A stretch of 64,000 nt of DNA, taken from assembly GCA_030407315.1 (NCBI GenBank), contig JALQPE010001780.1, positions 186,001-250,000 of the forward strand, written 5' to 3'. The notes under the pieces were generated by a model. It was not told the origin of the DNA, made no database searches, and saw only the letters and a list, made by a program, of their open reading frames with translations. The position numbers and the translations under genes are program-made. Source of the DNA: Asparagopsis taxiformis. Taxonomy: Eukaryota > Rhodophyta > Florideophyceae > Bonnemaisoniales > Bonnemaisoniaceae. Position 1 is the first letter of the stretch. Each line of letters starts with the position of its first letter. Below, one piece after another: positions 48,934 through 59,470 of the stretch.

Positions 48934-49972
48934 TTACGAGTCTGTTTGGTCGATAAAAGACGATATCTTCTTCATGAATGCATTGCCCGGCATCTTTTCC
49001 TCTGTGCCTAGTGCCTGTTCAATTTGCTCCAGTGATGGCTTTTCTGTCTGCACGATGAGCTTTTGCAACATGCCAATTCCTGTCAAGCGACATAAGACCC
49101 AGTCTATAGAATCGCAGAAAGAGTTAGATTTTCGCTATGTACAAATCTTGCGTATTGGATTTCAGACGAAAGGAAGACTATAAGTACTAACCGTCCGGGA
49201 ACTTTCTAAACAACACACCCCCACTCCATTTTGGATGAGGGTTTGGGGAGTAGTGATATACTTCCTCAAACACATCAGACATATACTTCTCGACATCCAC
49301 AGGCATCTGTTGCCTACCAGAATTGGCATTGAGAACAATAATCAACTTATCCTGCCCCATGGCCTCGGACACTGCACGCACACGCGGCATCATGCCAGCC
49401 ACAGGGCCGGCAATGACGAAAACGTCAGCCTGATTTTTCGATTCATCTTTCCCGAGATCCTTCCCAAACCCAGAAGACTTTCCTTTCTTCTTCTTCGTTT
49501 TCTCTCTCGAGACATTCTTCTTCGCAGTGTTGGAAGAATCCCAATGACTGAATGTGCACTGCACAAGCGGCCCCCACATTTTGACGGCAGCGCTCTTCGC
49601 CGCCAAAGATGGAAAAATGACGTTAACACTGAGCCCGGTGTTCTCAAACATTGCGGCGATGATTCGAGCCAATTCACGATCACCTGCCAGCTGTCTGGAG
49701 GGGAGATCTTGTTCATCACGGCGCTGTTCAGTACCTAATTTGGCGCCGGACGGGAGTGTAATATCGATGCGGCTCTGGCGCGCGCGTAGACTGTCTTGAA
49801 GAGCTGTCTGGAGATCCTTTGCGACGGATGCGATGCGTTTCGGCGGAGTGGCCACACTGAGAATAGGGACGCGACGCGTGGTTGTACGCGCTACATGGCA
49901 CCGAGGTGCAGTGACTGGGAGGGGTGAGCAGAATGCAAGCGTTTTAGAATGGGCGATAGTGTGTGAATGCAT
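48934..49972 (-). CDS. DUF1995-like plastid protein (two exons)
   Basis: Exon 1 is 49972-49192 and exon 2 is 49103-48934, with an 88-nt intron (donor GTTAGT, acceptor TCTATAG) in phase 1. The product is 316 residues. A transit-like N-terminus (MHSHTIAHSKTLAFCSPLPV...ARTTTRR) precedes LQTALQDSLRARQSRIDITLPSGAKLG, LARIIAAMFENTGLSVNVIFP, DVFVIAGP...LIIVLNANS and, across the splice, KFPDDWVLCRLTGIGMLQKL and KPSLEQIEQAL. This pattern matches DUF1995 proteins of chloroplasts and cyanobacteria, whose function is unknown. The frame is open above 49972 but has no ATG. It lies tail to tail with the PNPOx-like gene, 44 bases apart. Confidence 0.75.
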
Positions 49973-50596
49973 TGGTGTTTGCAAGTGTGGATTAAGAGTC
50001 GTTGGAGTGAAGCGATGCGTTAGGGCGTACTGGCGCGTGGTTGGTGATGATCTCGAATGGCCCGAGGTTAGGTGTAAGCTGAATAGGGATAGAAACTCTG
50101 TTAAATTTAAAGACGCTTTTTCTGCCACAGTTTCAGTTTTATTGTGGATATGGATAATAGTAGAATGTGATAGGGCGTTACTAATTCAATACAGTCCAGA
50201 ATCATCTTCCATAACTAACATGTCCACTCTCTAGCCTTTATATCATCGACAGGCTGTCCTGTGCAGTGATGGACTTGTTTGCATTTGCTGCAGTTATGGA
50301 GCTTACAATTGCACGAGTTGAAAGCTCCTCCACTGGCGCTAAAAGTTGGTATCGAATCATCATTGCTGTCTCGAAATGCACAGTACATCTCTCCGTCCAC
50401 ACCCGCACATGCCAGTCGACTGTTCGATAGTATAAAAACGCTCATTGTTGCAAATGTACTTCAGCTCTAGACATATATTACATTACCACAATCTCTCCGA
50501 GCTATGCAACCGAGAAGTAAGGTTGTGCAACAAGCAGCAGCAATATCAGTATCCAACATCTCCCTTTCGTTGCGTTTCGTCTAGAACCTCAACTCC
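49973..50596. other. Divergent intergenic region
   Basis: About 620 bases between the DUF1995-like gene (-) and the LURP-one gene (+). A TATAAAA lies at 50431-50437 on the + strand. A 76-codon Cys-rich minus ORF (50215-50445) is noted but not accepted. Confidence 0.45.
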
Positions 50597-51283
50597 ATGG
50601 ATGTATACACCAGCACTTCATACACCCCAACATACTCTTCGTCCTACGTTCCCACCTTCTCGTCTGAAACAACCGCTTATCATCGCCCGCGAGGTTACCC
50701 AAAGCCCCTCGGACGAGGAAACGGCTTTCCTCTCGTGTACAATGGTCGCTTCCTACTTCCAAGTTACACTCAACTCGTAATTCAACGGCGTCGCTCTAGT
50801 GCTGCCAGCAGTTACAGTGTCTCCAACGGAAATGGTTACAAATTATTCTACATCAACTACAAGTTTTCAACCTTTCAGCAAGTGAAAACTCTCACCGAAA
50901 GAGCTTCCGGTGTACCGCTCTTACAGATGAGGGACAAAATGTTCAGCTTTCGATCTACAGTCTTCATCTGTGACGCTCATGAACGCACATTGCTTGTTCT
51001 ACAGAAAGCTTCCGTTATCAACATGGGCTCTCCTGTCATCTATGGCTATATTCGGATGAAATCCCACACAACGCCCGATCTTATCATTACCGCGCGTAGT
51101 TCAGGTCGCAAATTTATCATGCGTGACCGCCGCAGTAACGAGATTGCTCGTATTACTCGAAGTTCTTCTAGAAGTCGCTCATCATCCAACGGGCGTTCCT
51201 ATCGTCTCAGCATTAATCCTGGATATGATGTAGCGCTTTTCAGCCTGTGTGCTGTATACCTTGCAGAGGCATGGAACGCATGA
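50597..51283 (+). CDS. LURP-one-related (LOR/DUF567, tubby-like fold) protein
   Basis: A 228-residue protein. After a Ser/Tyr/Pro-rich start (1-75), the LOR beta-barrel shows KLFYINYKFSTFQQVKTLTE, PLLQMRDKMFSFRSTVFICD, LLVLQKAS and, at the end, INPGYDVALFSLCAVYLAEAW, the buried C-terminal helix of this tubby-like fold. Plant LOR proteins bind membrane lipids or act in defence; the role here is unknown. The length is typical. Confidence 0.85.
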   Translation: MDVYTSTSYTPTYSSSYVPTFSSETTAYHRPRGYPKPLGRGNGFPLVYNGRFLLPSYTQLVIQRRRSSAASSYSVSNGNGYKLFYINYKFSTFQQVKTLTERASGVPLLQMRDKMFSFRSTVFICDAHERTLLVLQKASVINMGSPVIYGYIRMKSHTTPDLIITARSSGRKFIMRDRRSNEIARITRSSSRSRSSSNGRSYRLSINPGYDVALFSLCAVYLAEAWNA

Positions 51284-51356
51284 CAAAACTTTCTCACATT
51301 CACACAAGCTATGCAATAATTCAACGTAAACTAAGAAAAGCTATCTACACAAATAC

Positions 51357-52199
51357 CTATCGTGCCTTCTTTCGCATCAGACGAACATAACGCTGTCGAC
51401 AAGATTTCCGATGTCGCCCGTTGTCCATTATCTCAGCTACATGTCCGAAATGGAACGGCTCACCAGATTGCTCAAGCCTTGTAACACAGTCGATCAACTC
51501 TTCATCTTCAGACGCTGACCATGGGCCCACACGAAGATTAGGATCCACACAAAACGCCCATCGTTCGTAACATTGTGCATCACTACGGCCTGGGATGTTT
51601 GCCGCAATAGCACTCCACATGCCTGCTCCATGTTTCTCAACCGATGTGACCAGCAGAGCATCTTCTTCATTTGTCCATTTGGAGGACTTGCGCGAGGTAT
51701 TGAGACGGTTTTCGACGATTTCTCGTACCTGCGGCGCTGTGCGTCCATCAAGATGTTGCGCAATTCGCGTCCATTGTCTCGGGTATTGCTCGTTGAGGGC
51801 TTGTATTCGCCTCTCCTCCGCCCATGTAAATGGCTTGTTGACAATTTCGTCATTCAAGGTGAAGTTCCATCGTTGTCTACATCCACGGTTTGTCCTACCT
51901 CCACCAACCATCGCTGCGACTTTGACCCAGTCATTTCGGTGCAACCGGATCGCACGTCGTAGAAGATCATCTTCTTCACGTGTCCATGGTCGGCCTTCTC
52001 TACTTCGACGGTTGGGATTCAGTGACTTATCGAAGTGTGATGTGGGCTGTTCGTGCGTGCGACGCGTGTCATTTAGCTCGTCTTTTGACCCGGTATGTGT
52101 CGATCGCTGGCGCAGATTAATGTGCAGGGAGGTTACGAAACGAGGGTAGTATCTGAGTTTGCTGACATACGTTTGAATGCAGATCCAAGTGTTGAGCAT
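51357..52199 (-). CDS. SNAPC4-like protein with four Myb repeats
   Basis: A 280-residue DNA-binding protein. There are four SANT/Myb units in series: PWTREEDDLLRRAIRLHRNDWVKVAAMV, FTWAEERRIQALNEQYPRQWTRIAQHL, KWTNEEDALLVTSVEKHGAGMWSAIAANI and PWSASEDEELIDCVTRLEQSG, each with tryptophans at the usual positions. Four-repeat sets of this kind occur in SNAPC4/SNAP190, which binds the proximal element of snRNA promoters. Animal SNAPC4 is much longer, so this may be a minimal version or a distinct 4R-Myb. The first ATG at 52199 gives a hydrophobic/basic leader of unclear function; the family does not require it. Confidence 0.75.
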   Translation of the reverse strand: MLNTWICIQTYVSKLRYYPRFVTSLHINLRQRSTHTGSKDELNDTRRTHEQPTSHFDKSLNPNRRSREGRPWTREEDDLLRRAIRLHRNDWVKVAAMVGGGRTNRGCRQRWNFTLNDEIVNKPFTWAEERRIQALNEQYPRQWTRIAQHLDGRTAPQVREIVENRLNTSRKSSKWTNEEDALLVTSVEKHGAGMWSAIAANIPGRSDAQCYERWAFCVDPNLRVGPWSASEDEELIDCVTRLEQSGEPFHFGHVAEIMDNGRHRKSCRQRYVRLMRKKAR

Positions 52200-52764
52200 G
52201 ACTAGATGAGTGTTGTAATGGTAGGTATTAGCGAGCGCGAATTGCAAAACTCTGCTTCAACTGTCGTAAAATCCATGTGTTGATACACCGGGAGAGATCG
52301 ACAGATGAGATTTGGGGAAATTTTCTGGATTGTATATTTTTGGGGTTGTCCACCGTATTTGCTGAACGTGGCGGTGTGTCGCGTGACTGCAGCTGAGCAG
52401 TGCATGTGCGAATTGGTTTCAAACAACCGTGACAGCATTAATCGTTATTACTAAACAAAAGTTGGCGAACAGTCAACCGCTCTATTGGCAAACAAGCTCG
52501 TGATATTTGCTTTTGTTTCAATCTTGATGGGAATTATGAGCATTACATTGTCCAGAAACACGAAAACATCTGGTCTACTTCGTTCTTGTTCGCTTTGAAA
52601 TGGGCGCAATTCTTAACATAGTTCAAAACTGCAGCGAAGGTCAAGCAACAACACTTTTCATCGCATACTATCCGAAAACGATACATGACTGGGCTTCGTC
52701 TTCAAACTAAAACAATGGCGATCGTTTAGAAATGTGAACGTGATTCCATGCGTTCTGCGACAAA
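52200..52764. other. Intergenic region
   Basis: About 565 bases between two minus-strand genes. No recognised feature. Confidence 0.5.
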
Positions 52765-53733
52765 CTAAATATCGGAAAACTGTGAGGGGCTTTCACGAGC
52801 AGCGACAATCCGAAGCAGCACGGCAAGAGTGTTAGAATCTCGGCTTTCGCGAGGGTCAGAATATATCAGCTCAATAACCCCCGACAATAGTCTTTGTTGT
52901 TCCGACAACTTGCGCTGTCTTTCCTTGGACACACTCCTATTCATAAGCAATCTTCTGTTTGCCTCCATTCTATTTGTGGCGTCACGAATTGTACGAAAAG
53001 GCCATTTCGAAATACCATAGTGCCTGCTTAGGTTCGAGAATGTCGTTCTCTTCAATCGAAGTTTCTTCTCTGCTTTAGGCCGCTCTAGATGAAATACTGC
53101 TTTTAGGTCATCAAGGCCAATTCCAGCAGTCGTAGGTGGCTTTTGAACTTCTTTTCGGATCGAGCTACCTCGCATGACATTTCTTTCGACATCATCGGAC
53201 CAAAACGAGAACCTTCTTTGAATGGATCTCACTGTTTGCTCGATGTTCGTTTCAGAGCAACTGGCGTTTGGCTGTCCCAGTTCTTCATTCATTTCTTCAT
53301 TTTTTCCTTGATTGTACCTTGAAACATCGGAGGACAGTGTGCTCATAGTAGTTGAGCCTTGGTTTGCTACCCCGATGGAGCTACAATTGGAAGAAATAGG
53401 CTCCAGGTATGATTCTTCTTTTGCCATTTCTCTCAGTCGGTTGTTATATTTTTCAAAGGTAACAATATTGTTCTCAGAAGTTTTGGCTTCCGAAACACTA
53501 CTTGGCTTTGTCTCAAATGACTCAAGACAATGACTTTCTTCAAACGATTCAGATATGGTTTCACTTCGTTCCACATCTGAAATTTCATCAAATCTTGGGC
53601 TTACGACAGTGAGAAAGTCACTTTTGAAATGCCATTCAGCGTCTTCCTGTCTTCCAGACCCACTCAGCAGATCATCCAAGGCAGTCGCATTATCACCATC
53701 CTCCTGGAGGAATAAGTCGCACGGCTTTTCCAT
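52765..53733 (-). CDS. RWP-RK-like transcription factor
   Basis: A 322-residue protein. Residues 1-200 are acidic, Ser-rich and probably disordered. An RWP-RK-like domain lies at about 205-255: IGLDDLKAVFHLERPKAEKK...FSNLSRHYGISKWPFRTIRD. It keeps the helix that ends in GI-x-K/R-WP-x-R, but the canonical RK pair reads RT. A basic coiled-coil-like segment (NRSVSKERQRKLSEQQRLL) follows. RWP-RK proteins (NLP, RKD, MID) control nitrogen responses and gamete identity in the green lineage and occur in red algae. The start at 53733 is the first ATG; the frame is open above it, so a 5' exon is possible. Confidence 0.75.
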   Translation of the reverse strand: MEKPCDLFLQEDGDNATALDDLLSGSGRQEDAEWHFKSDFLTVVSPRFDEISDVERSETISESFEESHCLESFETKPSSVSEAKTSENNIVTFEKYNNRLREMAKEESYLEPISSNCSSIGVANQGSTTMSTLSSDVSRYNQGKNEEMNEELGQPNASCSETNIEQTVRSIQRRFSFWSDDVERNVMRGSSIRKEVQKPPTTAGIGLDDLKAVFHLERPKAEKKLRLKRTTFSNLSRHYGISKWPFRTIRDATNRMEANRRLLMNRSVSKERQRKLSEQQRLLSGVIELIYSDPRESRDSNTLAVLLRIVAARESPSQFSDI

Positions 53734-56620
53734 GTCATGCGCAGTCAATTGGGTCTGGCAGATGATTCCTGGTTGAAGGGCTAGTGCGGGACGAATTGTT
53801 GACTGGAATAAAGAAAGAACAGATGTTGTGTGAGTACGATCTATTAAGTACTTGAGGGTAGGTGTCCGGATTTGGCAAACAGTACAGTGTACACAGACAC
53901 ATCGGATTTCAATCTAGAGGCTGAGGACCAAAAGTTTTTGTCGCGAGGTACATCGCGGTTCAATAATCGCACTTCATGACTATAGTAGCAAATGAGTCGC
54001 ATGGCTGTACAGATGTCTCGAGTGTGCTGTAGCACCAAAATAACAGATGTTGCATATTGCTAGCAGTTCATGCATGAATAAATCGGAATATAGAAGATAC
54101 AGGTATCATATATTCAATAGTGCACGGTAATCGCGACTTCCCTATGCTGTCCGGAGACCATGTGCTTAAAAAGAGCTTTACTGCATTTGAGAATGAAACC
54201 ACTTGAGTTTACCTTTGCCTTCGTAAATGGATATAAGAGCTCATAGATGGGAGCAATAGAAGGTAGTAAGATGAGGTGTCTGCCGTGAAGGGTACGTAAG
54301 ATGAGTATTACATCATTTATAAACTGGCTAAGTCAGGACGGACAAATTCTTGTGCATCCCCTTCTGGGTGTGCCATCTGTCAGTCATTTATGATTAATGA
54401 TATGTAAATTACTCAGCGAAACGCTCTATTCACACTTTAAGCATGGAAACAATGCTATTCCATCTTGGTAAGTATTCATCAAGTTGCAACTGCATGAAAA
54501 GATATGTAAAATCTAACAGTTTCAACAGTTGACCTCTATTACTTGTGAACGTGAAGAAGTAGAAATGTTTGATACTTGCTTCTCATGCCATAATAGAAAT
54601 TATCTCGAAATTGAACGGAACAGCAAAGAGGCAAACTTTCTTCAATACTGCGAAGTGTTTCCAGGTTTATATGTCCTGTAACAGTGGTGTTGCTCTAGTG
54701 TATTTCATTGGTTACATTAATCAGATATCGATACTACATGGCATCAGCATTGAGTCAGTTAAATGTATTAACAAATCATCAATGTGATGCCCGTTCGAAA
54801 GCGCACAGAAACATATAAGTATGTACCTGCGGGTCATTGCCATAGGTATGTATCGAATGACCGCAATGGTAAGCGTATTCTCACCTTTGTATGGAGGATA
54901 TGAGCAAAGATCATTAGATTCGATACAAATCATAGTCGTGGTGTTTTATCCATGCTTTGTGTGGCTATAAGTACGAAAGCACAAGGTCCTCCGGTATTGT
55001 AAGTCCATGGGCATTTTTTTGCTTTGTAAGCACCAAACTATTGATTACAGAACACCCTTCGAGAAGGGCGGTATAATCTTAGGTGTTACCTTGTGACGCC
55101 TTACAGAGATAAACATATCGTTAACGGTATATATTCGAAATAACTATCACTTCGAAGAGCAAATTCTCAAAATGATCACTAAATAATGGGCCTACTCCGT
55201 TCCTGACCAATGAGTCTGTCAGCCATTGGCGGTAACATTGTTCCACGCTCTCAGCAGTGGCTAGAGCGGTCGGAGCGACAAAAGAACAGAGAACTCTAAG
55301 GCCACCGGTAAGAAGCCCATTGCAATATAGATCGCTGTTTATTGCAAACTGCAAAATATTTCGGTCAATGCCTATTATGAGTATATGTAAACCATGGTAC
55401 AGGTGATGAGCTAAAGCTCGCTTAAGAGAAAGAGTCCCCAGAGGTTTAGTAATCGGCTACTGTGCTGTTTTATGATGGCAAAATGTAAGGCCATATTTTC
55501 ACTTCTCCGAAAAATACTTCAAACTCATAATGGTTACCCCAGAACGCTTGTTTCTACTCGGCACTTCAGAAAAAGTATATTTCGGCATAGTATCTTTAGT
55601 ACAGTCAGCTACTCAATTTATCATCAGGTATAGTAACAGTGGGCTGGAATCGAAATTTTGAACGTAAATGCAGTTCCAAGACTCGTCCAACCTCGTCCTT
55701 CGACGACATGGTTAGTTCCACAACTGCTTTTCCCATGATGCATTTTTAATTTTGCAGAGGGGCGAAAACAGATTCAGTTCCATGCAAGCTTCAAATAGTA
55801 CTTCAAATATTTTTCTACTAAAGTCCATTCAAGGGTCTCGTAATCTATGATTTCATGGAAAGGTCTTCGTTCATAGACCTAGGTATGAAATCAGGTGATA
55901 TTGTTCGTTCGGAAAGACATACAATTTTTAAACTGCAGGTATTCGACAAAAAATAAAAAAGTTTAAGAACATAAAAAGGATCCTTTGAACGTACAGTGCG
56001 CGACAGTTCTATAAATCACCCCCGCTTCCTGCGATAACTCGGGAATCACAGAGCCTTGCGCACTCCGATCGCAACCAATGATCGAGCAGGACAGAGCAGC
56101 CTGGACAAGCGTTGAATTACTCCGAGTAGAGCCGTTTAATTGTTTGCAACTGGGTATTCATTTATTGGATAGACTACAGTTCTATAAATGACGAACAACT
56201 TACTTTACACAATTGTAATTTCAGGATATGACCACTACTCAACCTCCGTCGTCCGTCCACCTTCTCAGCAAAAACAATCAAGGAACCAAGTTCTTCCCAC
56301 AGGATATGGGCCCAGACGCACTCAGCACAAACAAACCACCCATCCATATCCATTTCTGTCTCACGACTGCACCTGCCACCCAATCGGCAAACTCCACGTC
56401 TACGCCTTCACCTCCACCTCCAGCATCAGTTACCGGCGAAGAAAATTACCGCCCACATCCACAATCCGGCGAAGACATCTACCGCCAAACCATCAAACCT
56501 TCGGCGACGACACCTAGCGCCAACTACTACTCCACTATATCTCATACGCCCCATCCCATCTGTGGTGCAATACCACGTGGCGGTACGCCTGCGCGACGTG
56601 TAATGTCGCAAAGTTCGTAA
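53734..56620. other. AT-rich gene-poor region
   Basis: About 2.9 kb of AT-rich DNA with no recognised gene. A 77-codon minus ORF (55121-55354) and a 130-codon Pro/Ser/Thr-rich + ORF (56228-56620) have no domain I know. The latter opens after a CAG|GATATG junction and could be an exon or the start of element-borne sequence. The composition changes sharply after about 56.6 kb. Confidence 0.5.
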
Positions 56621-56806
56621 TTTATTGTCAAATTTTATTTTTCATAAGTGGTCTAATTTTTCGCACCACAGTGAATCACTGGGCACAACACACGTGTAAC
56701 CAGTTGTACACTTTTATGTACACTGACACTAACTTTTGTACAACACACTCACACTGCGTGGACCGCGCTGGCCATGCAACCCACTTAGGGTTTTTCCGAC
56801 CGCCCT

Positions 56807-57537
56807 ACTGTACCAGTATTTAGCCTATCCCCTGACAACCGTAGAAGTTCACTTAGGGCTAACCACCGTGCTTTAACATAGTATTTATTTTACGGCGGAT
56901 CGCCCAGTTCTTCGATTGTAAAGTACCAGAAGTTCGGTTGTCATTTTGCTCCCAAGGTGCGTTTCGCCGTCTGAGTCAGCCTGCTTCTCCCTTGGCTATA
57001 GTACTTGGCACCCTTCCGGTACCCGTTCGTCGCTGATCCAGCGTTTGCCCTTGGCACTCCACCCGCTGTATCAGCATTATCCCTTACCACGCGCAGCCTG
57101 TGGCGCGCGTGCCCCTCTATCAGGAGTCTTCGGCCTCTTGGTGTACCACCGGACCTGATCGTGTCGCTTCGCTCCCATCCTGCGGATCGCAGTAACTGTT
57201 TGCGTACTCCGCCTGTGGCTATAGTGCGTGGCACAAGTACGGCCCTACTCTTACCGCTGTACCAGCGCCTCTGACATCACCATCTCGCTGTATCAGCTTC
57301 TCCTCTGCCCTTCCAGGGTCTCTTACCTGCACGTGCCTCTCGTGGTTCACGTGCCCACTCACCCCTTTTCCACCTATCAGGTACCCTCATCTGCTTGGTT
57401 GACAACCATTCACGCTGTATCAGCTCCCCTTCATTTCCTTCTCGACCGTTGGTCATTACCCTCACACACTAAGTGTCCGTTGACACCCGGCGTATCACCG
57501 TCACACACTACCACTTCAGTGCACCACTGATCCAGTG
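56807..57537. repeat. Array of nine short inverted repeats with co-varying arms
   Basis: Nine sites of form arm-NNN-arm' with centre TAC, TAT or ATC: ACTG-TAC-CAGT (56807), CGCTG-ATC-CAGCG (57031), GCTG-TAT-CAGC (57065), GGTG-TAC-CACC (57140), CGCTG-TAC-CAGCG (57255), GCTG-TAT-CAGC (57287), ACCT-ATC-AGGT (57372), GCTG-TAT-CAGC (57414), CACTG-ATC-CAGTG (57525). The arms differ but stay complementary. Most are followed by a pyrimidine-rich stretch (TTTGCCCTT, TTATCCCTTACC, TTCTCCTCTGCCC). They could be subterminal protein-binding sites of a transposon or RNA hairpins. No ORF in the region is credible. Confidence 0.75.
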
Positions 57538-57770
57538 TTTGCGCTATCCCCTATACCCCTTTAGGGTTGGCCTGACAAGCCAATCTCTCACCTGCAAAGC
57601 AGTATCACTTGAACCAAGATTCTCGACGTACCGTCTGTGTGGCCTTACAACCCACAGTCAAGCAGGCGATCCGCCTTAGCTCTACCCCCTCTACCCTGAG
57701 CCTGACTACCGAGACAGGAGGGCTCGAACACCTTGCGGTGCTTAGCCGAATCGGCTCACTACCCTAAGTC

Positions 57771-58481
57771 GAATCGACAGCTCGGGCATTGCGCTACACC
57801 ATCCAGCATCAACTGGAAATACCGCCTCTTACATTCTCCAATTTCATTGCATGGAATATCAGCGTGCAAAACTTCGCCCGTTCGAAAAACGTTCTACAAT
57901 ACCTTCTTCATGCCACTCCCGAAGCAACTACAGCAGAAGAATCCGAAATTCACCTCCGAAATTATACTAAAGCTCAACTTCTCGTGTTTACTTCCCTCTC
58001 GCCTGACGAGATTTCTCTCTTCACCGGTGACGAGTTCGAAGGTCCAATTCACTTACTATTTAACAAGATCAAGACCCTGAGCACCACGCGAAACCCAGAA
58101 CACACTGACGAAAACTTACGCGCTAAAGCTCAATCAGTTAAATGGGACTCCTCACTCTCCGTATATATCGCGAAAAACAATGATGTCGGAGCACTCATGG
58201 TCCGCGCAAACTACCCGGATATTTCGGAAGATCAGACAACAATCCGGTTCATCCTTGAAGGATTGGAACAACATCCTGATTGGACCGTGTTCCTACAGAG
58301 TGTAGCAGGTAGAAAATCCGCTAGAGCGGCAAACCACCCGACAGGTGTCCCGAGCCTCGGTAGAGGAAGTGGTAGAGCAGATGAACCTTATAGGTACCCG
58401 GCGGGTAGTCTCGTGAGAGAGAAGGGATCGCTACCCGGAGGGGGTTGTGCGATTATAGCGCTCACGCGAGATGCGTATTAA
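57771..58481 (+). pseudogene. Copia-type Gag-like remnant without pol
   Basis: An open frame of about 235 codons with no ATG near its start (first codons after a TAA at 57768). It reads LEIPPLTFSNFIAWNISVQN, then A-x2-Q-LLVFTSLSPDEI, GPIHLLFNKIKTL and ISEDQTTIRFILEGLEQHP, the helical pattern of UBN2/copia Gag. The last 45 codons (Gly/Arg-rich, GRGSGRADEPYR) depart from the family. No protease, integrase or reverse transcriptase follows. I judge it a degenerate fragment or part of a non-autonomous element. Confidence 0.5.
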
Positions 58482-59470
58482 TGGAGCAAGATGACGTAAT
58501 CCGTCGAGCTGTTGGCTAACCCTAAGGTTTTCCCGGAGAGGGGTTGAACAATAGGTATGCGAACACTGTTCCTGTGGGTCGTAATTCCACTTGAGTTTAC
58601 GTTACCCTAGAAACCGTGCCTACTGGCTATTCCAGTGGCCGTTTTATACTAAGTCTACTGTAAGCTAGGGTTAGTGGTTAGGAATAAATATCCAGTTAGT
58701 GACCAATCAGAACCCAATTACTGGCGCTCGCCTACCCGCGAGGTCATTGCCAATAGGCTTACATTGTAATGTATGGCTGATCAGCCTAAGTTAAAATTTG
58801 CCCCTTGTGGGGTCTTGGCCGGGGCCGATTGGCCCGGGTGGGGTTATTTGTCAGCCATAGCTGGTCCTAAGTATAGGAAACACGCCAGTTGGCTGGTGCC
58901 TTCTGATTGGCACATCCCGTAAGTGGGTACCCAATAGGGAAGCGACACGGCTCGATCAGCGAGGACCGCCAGGCGGTACGACACGGCCCCCTCCTGAGAG
59001 ATTTGTCGTCCCGACAAAATTTGATCAAATAAAATTACAATTTTTGGCTGTGGCCGTTGCATTGTGCAATTCAAAATTTTCCCGCGCGCGGCGCGTGCAC
59101 ACTAAATGTGTTGTCCATCCGACTCTTCCCGAGTTTCCTATTGGAATCAATACCTGTTTCAGGTCCATCATCGCCCTAACGCAACACAGCGTATTCACCC
59201 CTTCGGTGTCCAACTGCGTCCACGCATTCGCGTCCTTTCCATTATCCCTCAAAGGGTTTTTGCGTCCATCTGCTAAATAATTAGCCGCGTGATCGCACGA
59301 GCGGTGCCAATTCGAGGCTTGCATTCGCCGTTTCGGCCCATTGCCTCGCGATCCCCCTTCCTGGGTTGAATAGCGCAGCTCCCCCCCGGAGACTTAAGCC
59401 AATAGGCCACTTGTTCGTCCCGCTTCAGGGTTTTTATCAACGTCCGTCATCGCCTCTACTGGCTTTTAGG
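58482..59470. other. Palindrome-rich spacer within the mobile block
   Basis: About 1 kb with no gene. It holds ACATTGTAATGT (58760-58771), GGCTGATCAGCC (58775-58786), CCCCTTGTGGGG (58801-58812) and CCCTCAAAGGG (59246-59256), all perfect inverted repeats. CCAATAGG recurs at several places. It may be the 5' regulatory region of the following large ORF. Confidence 0.6.

Noticed and set aside
50215..50445. 76-codon Cys-rich minus ORF
   Set aside because: Short, no start context or known zinc pattern, sits in a divergent promoter region; could be revisited if transcripts exist.
56188..56517. 109-codon + ORF next to the 56228 ORF
   Set aside because: Overlaps it in another frame and is a low-complexity Pro/Ser/Arg text; neither frame has clear support.
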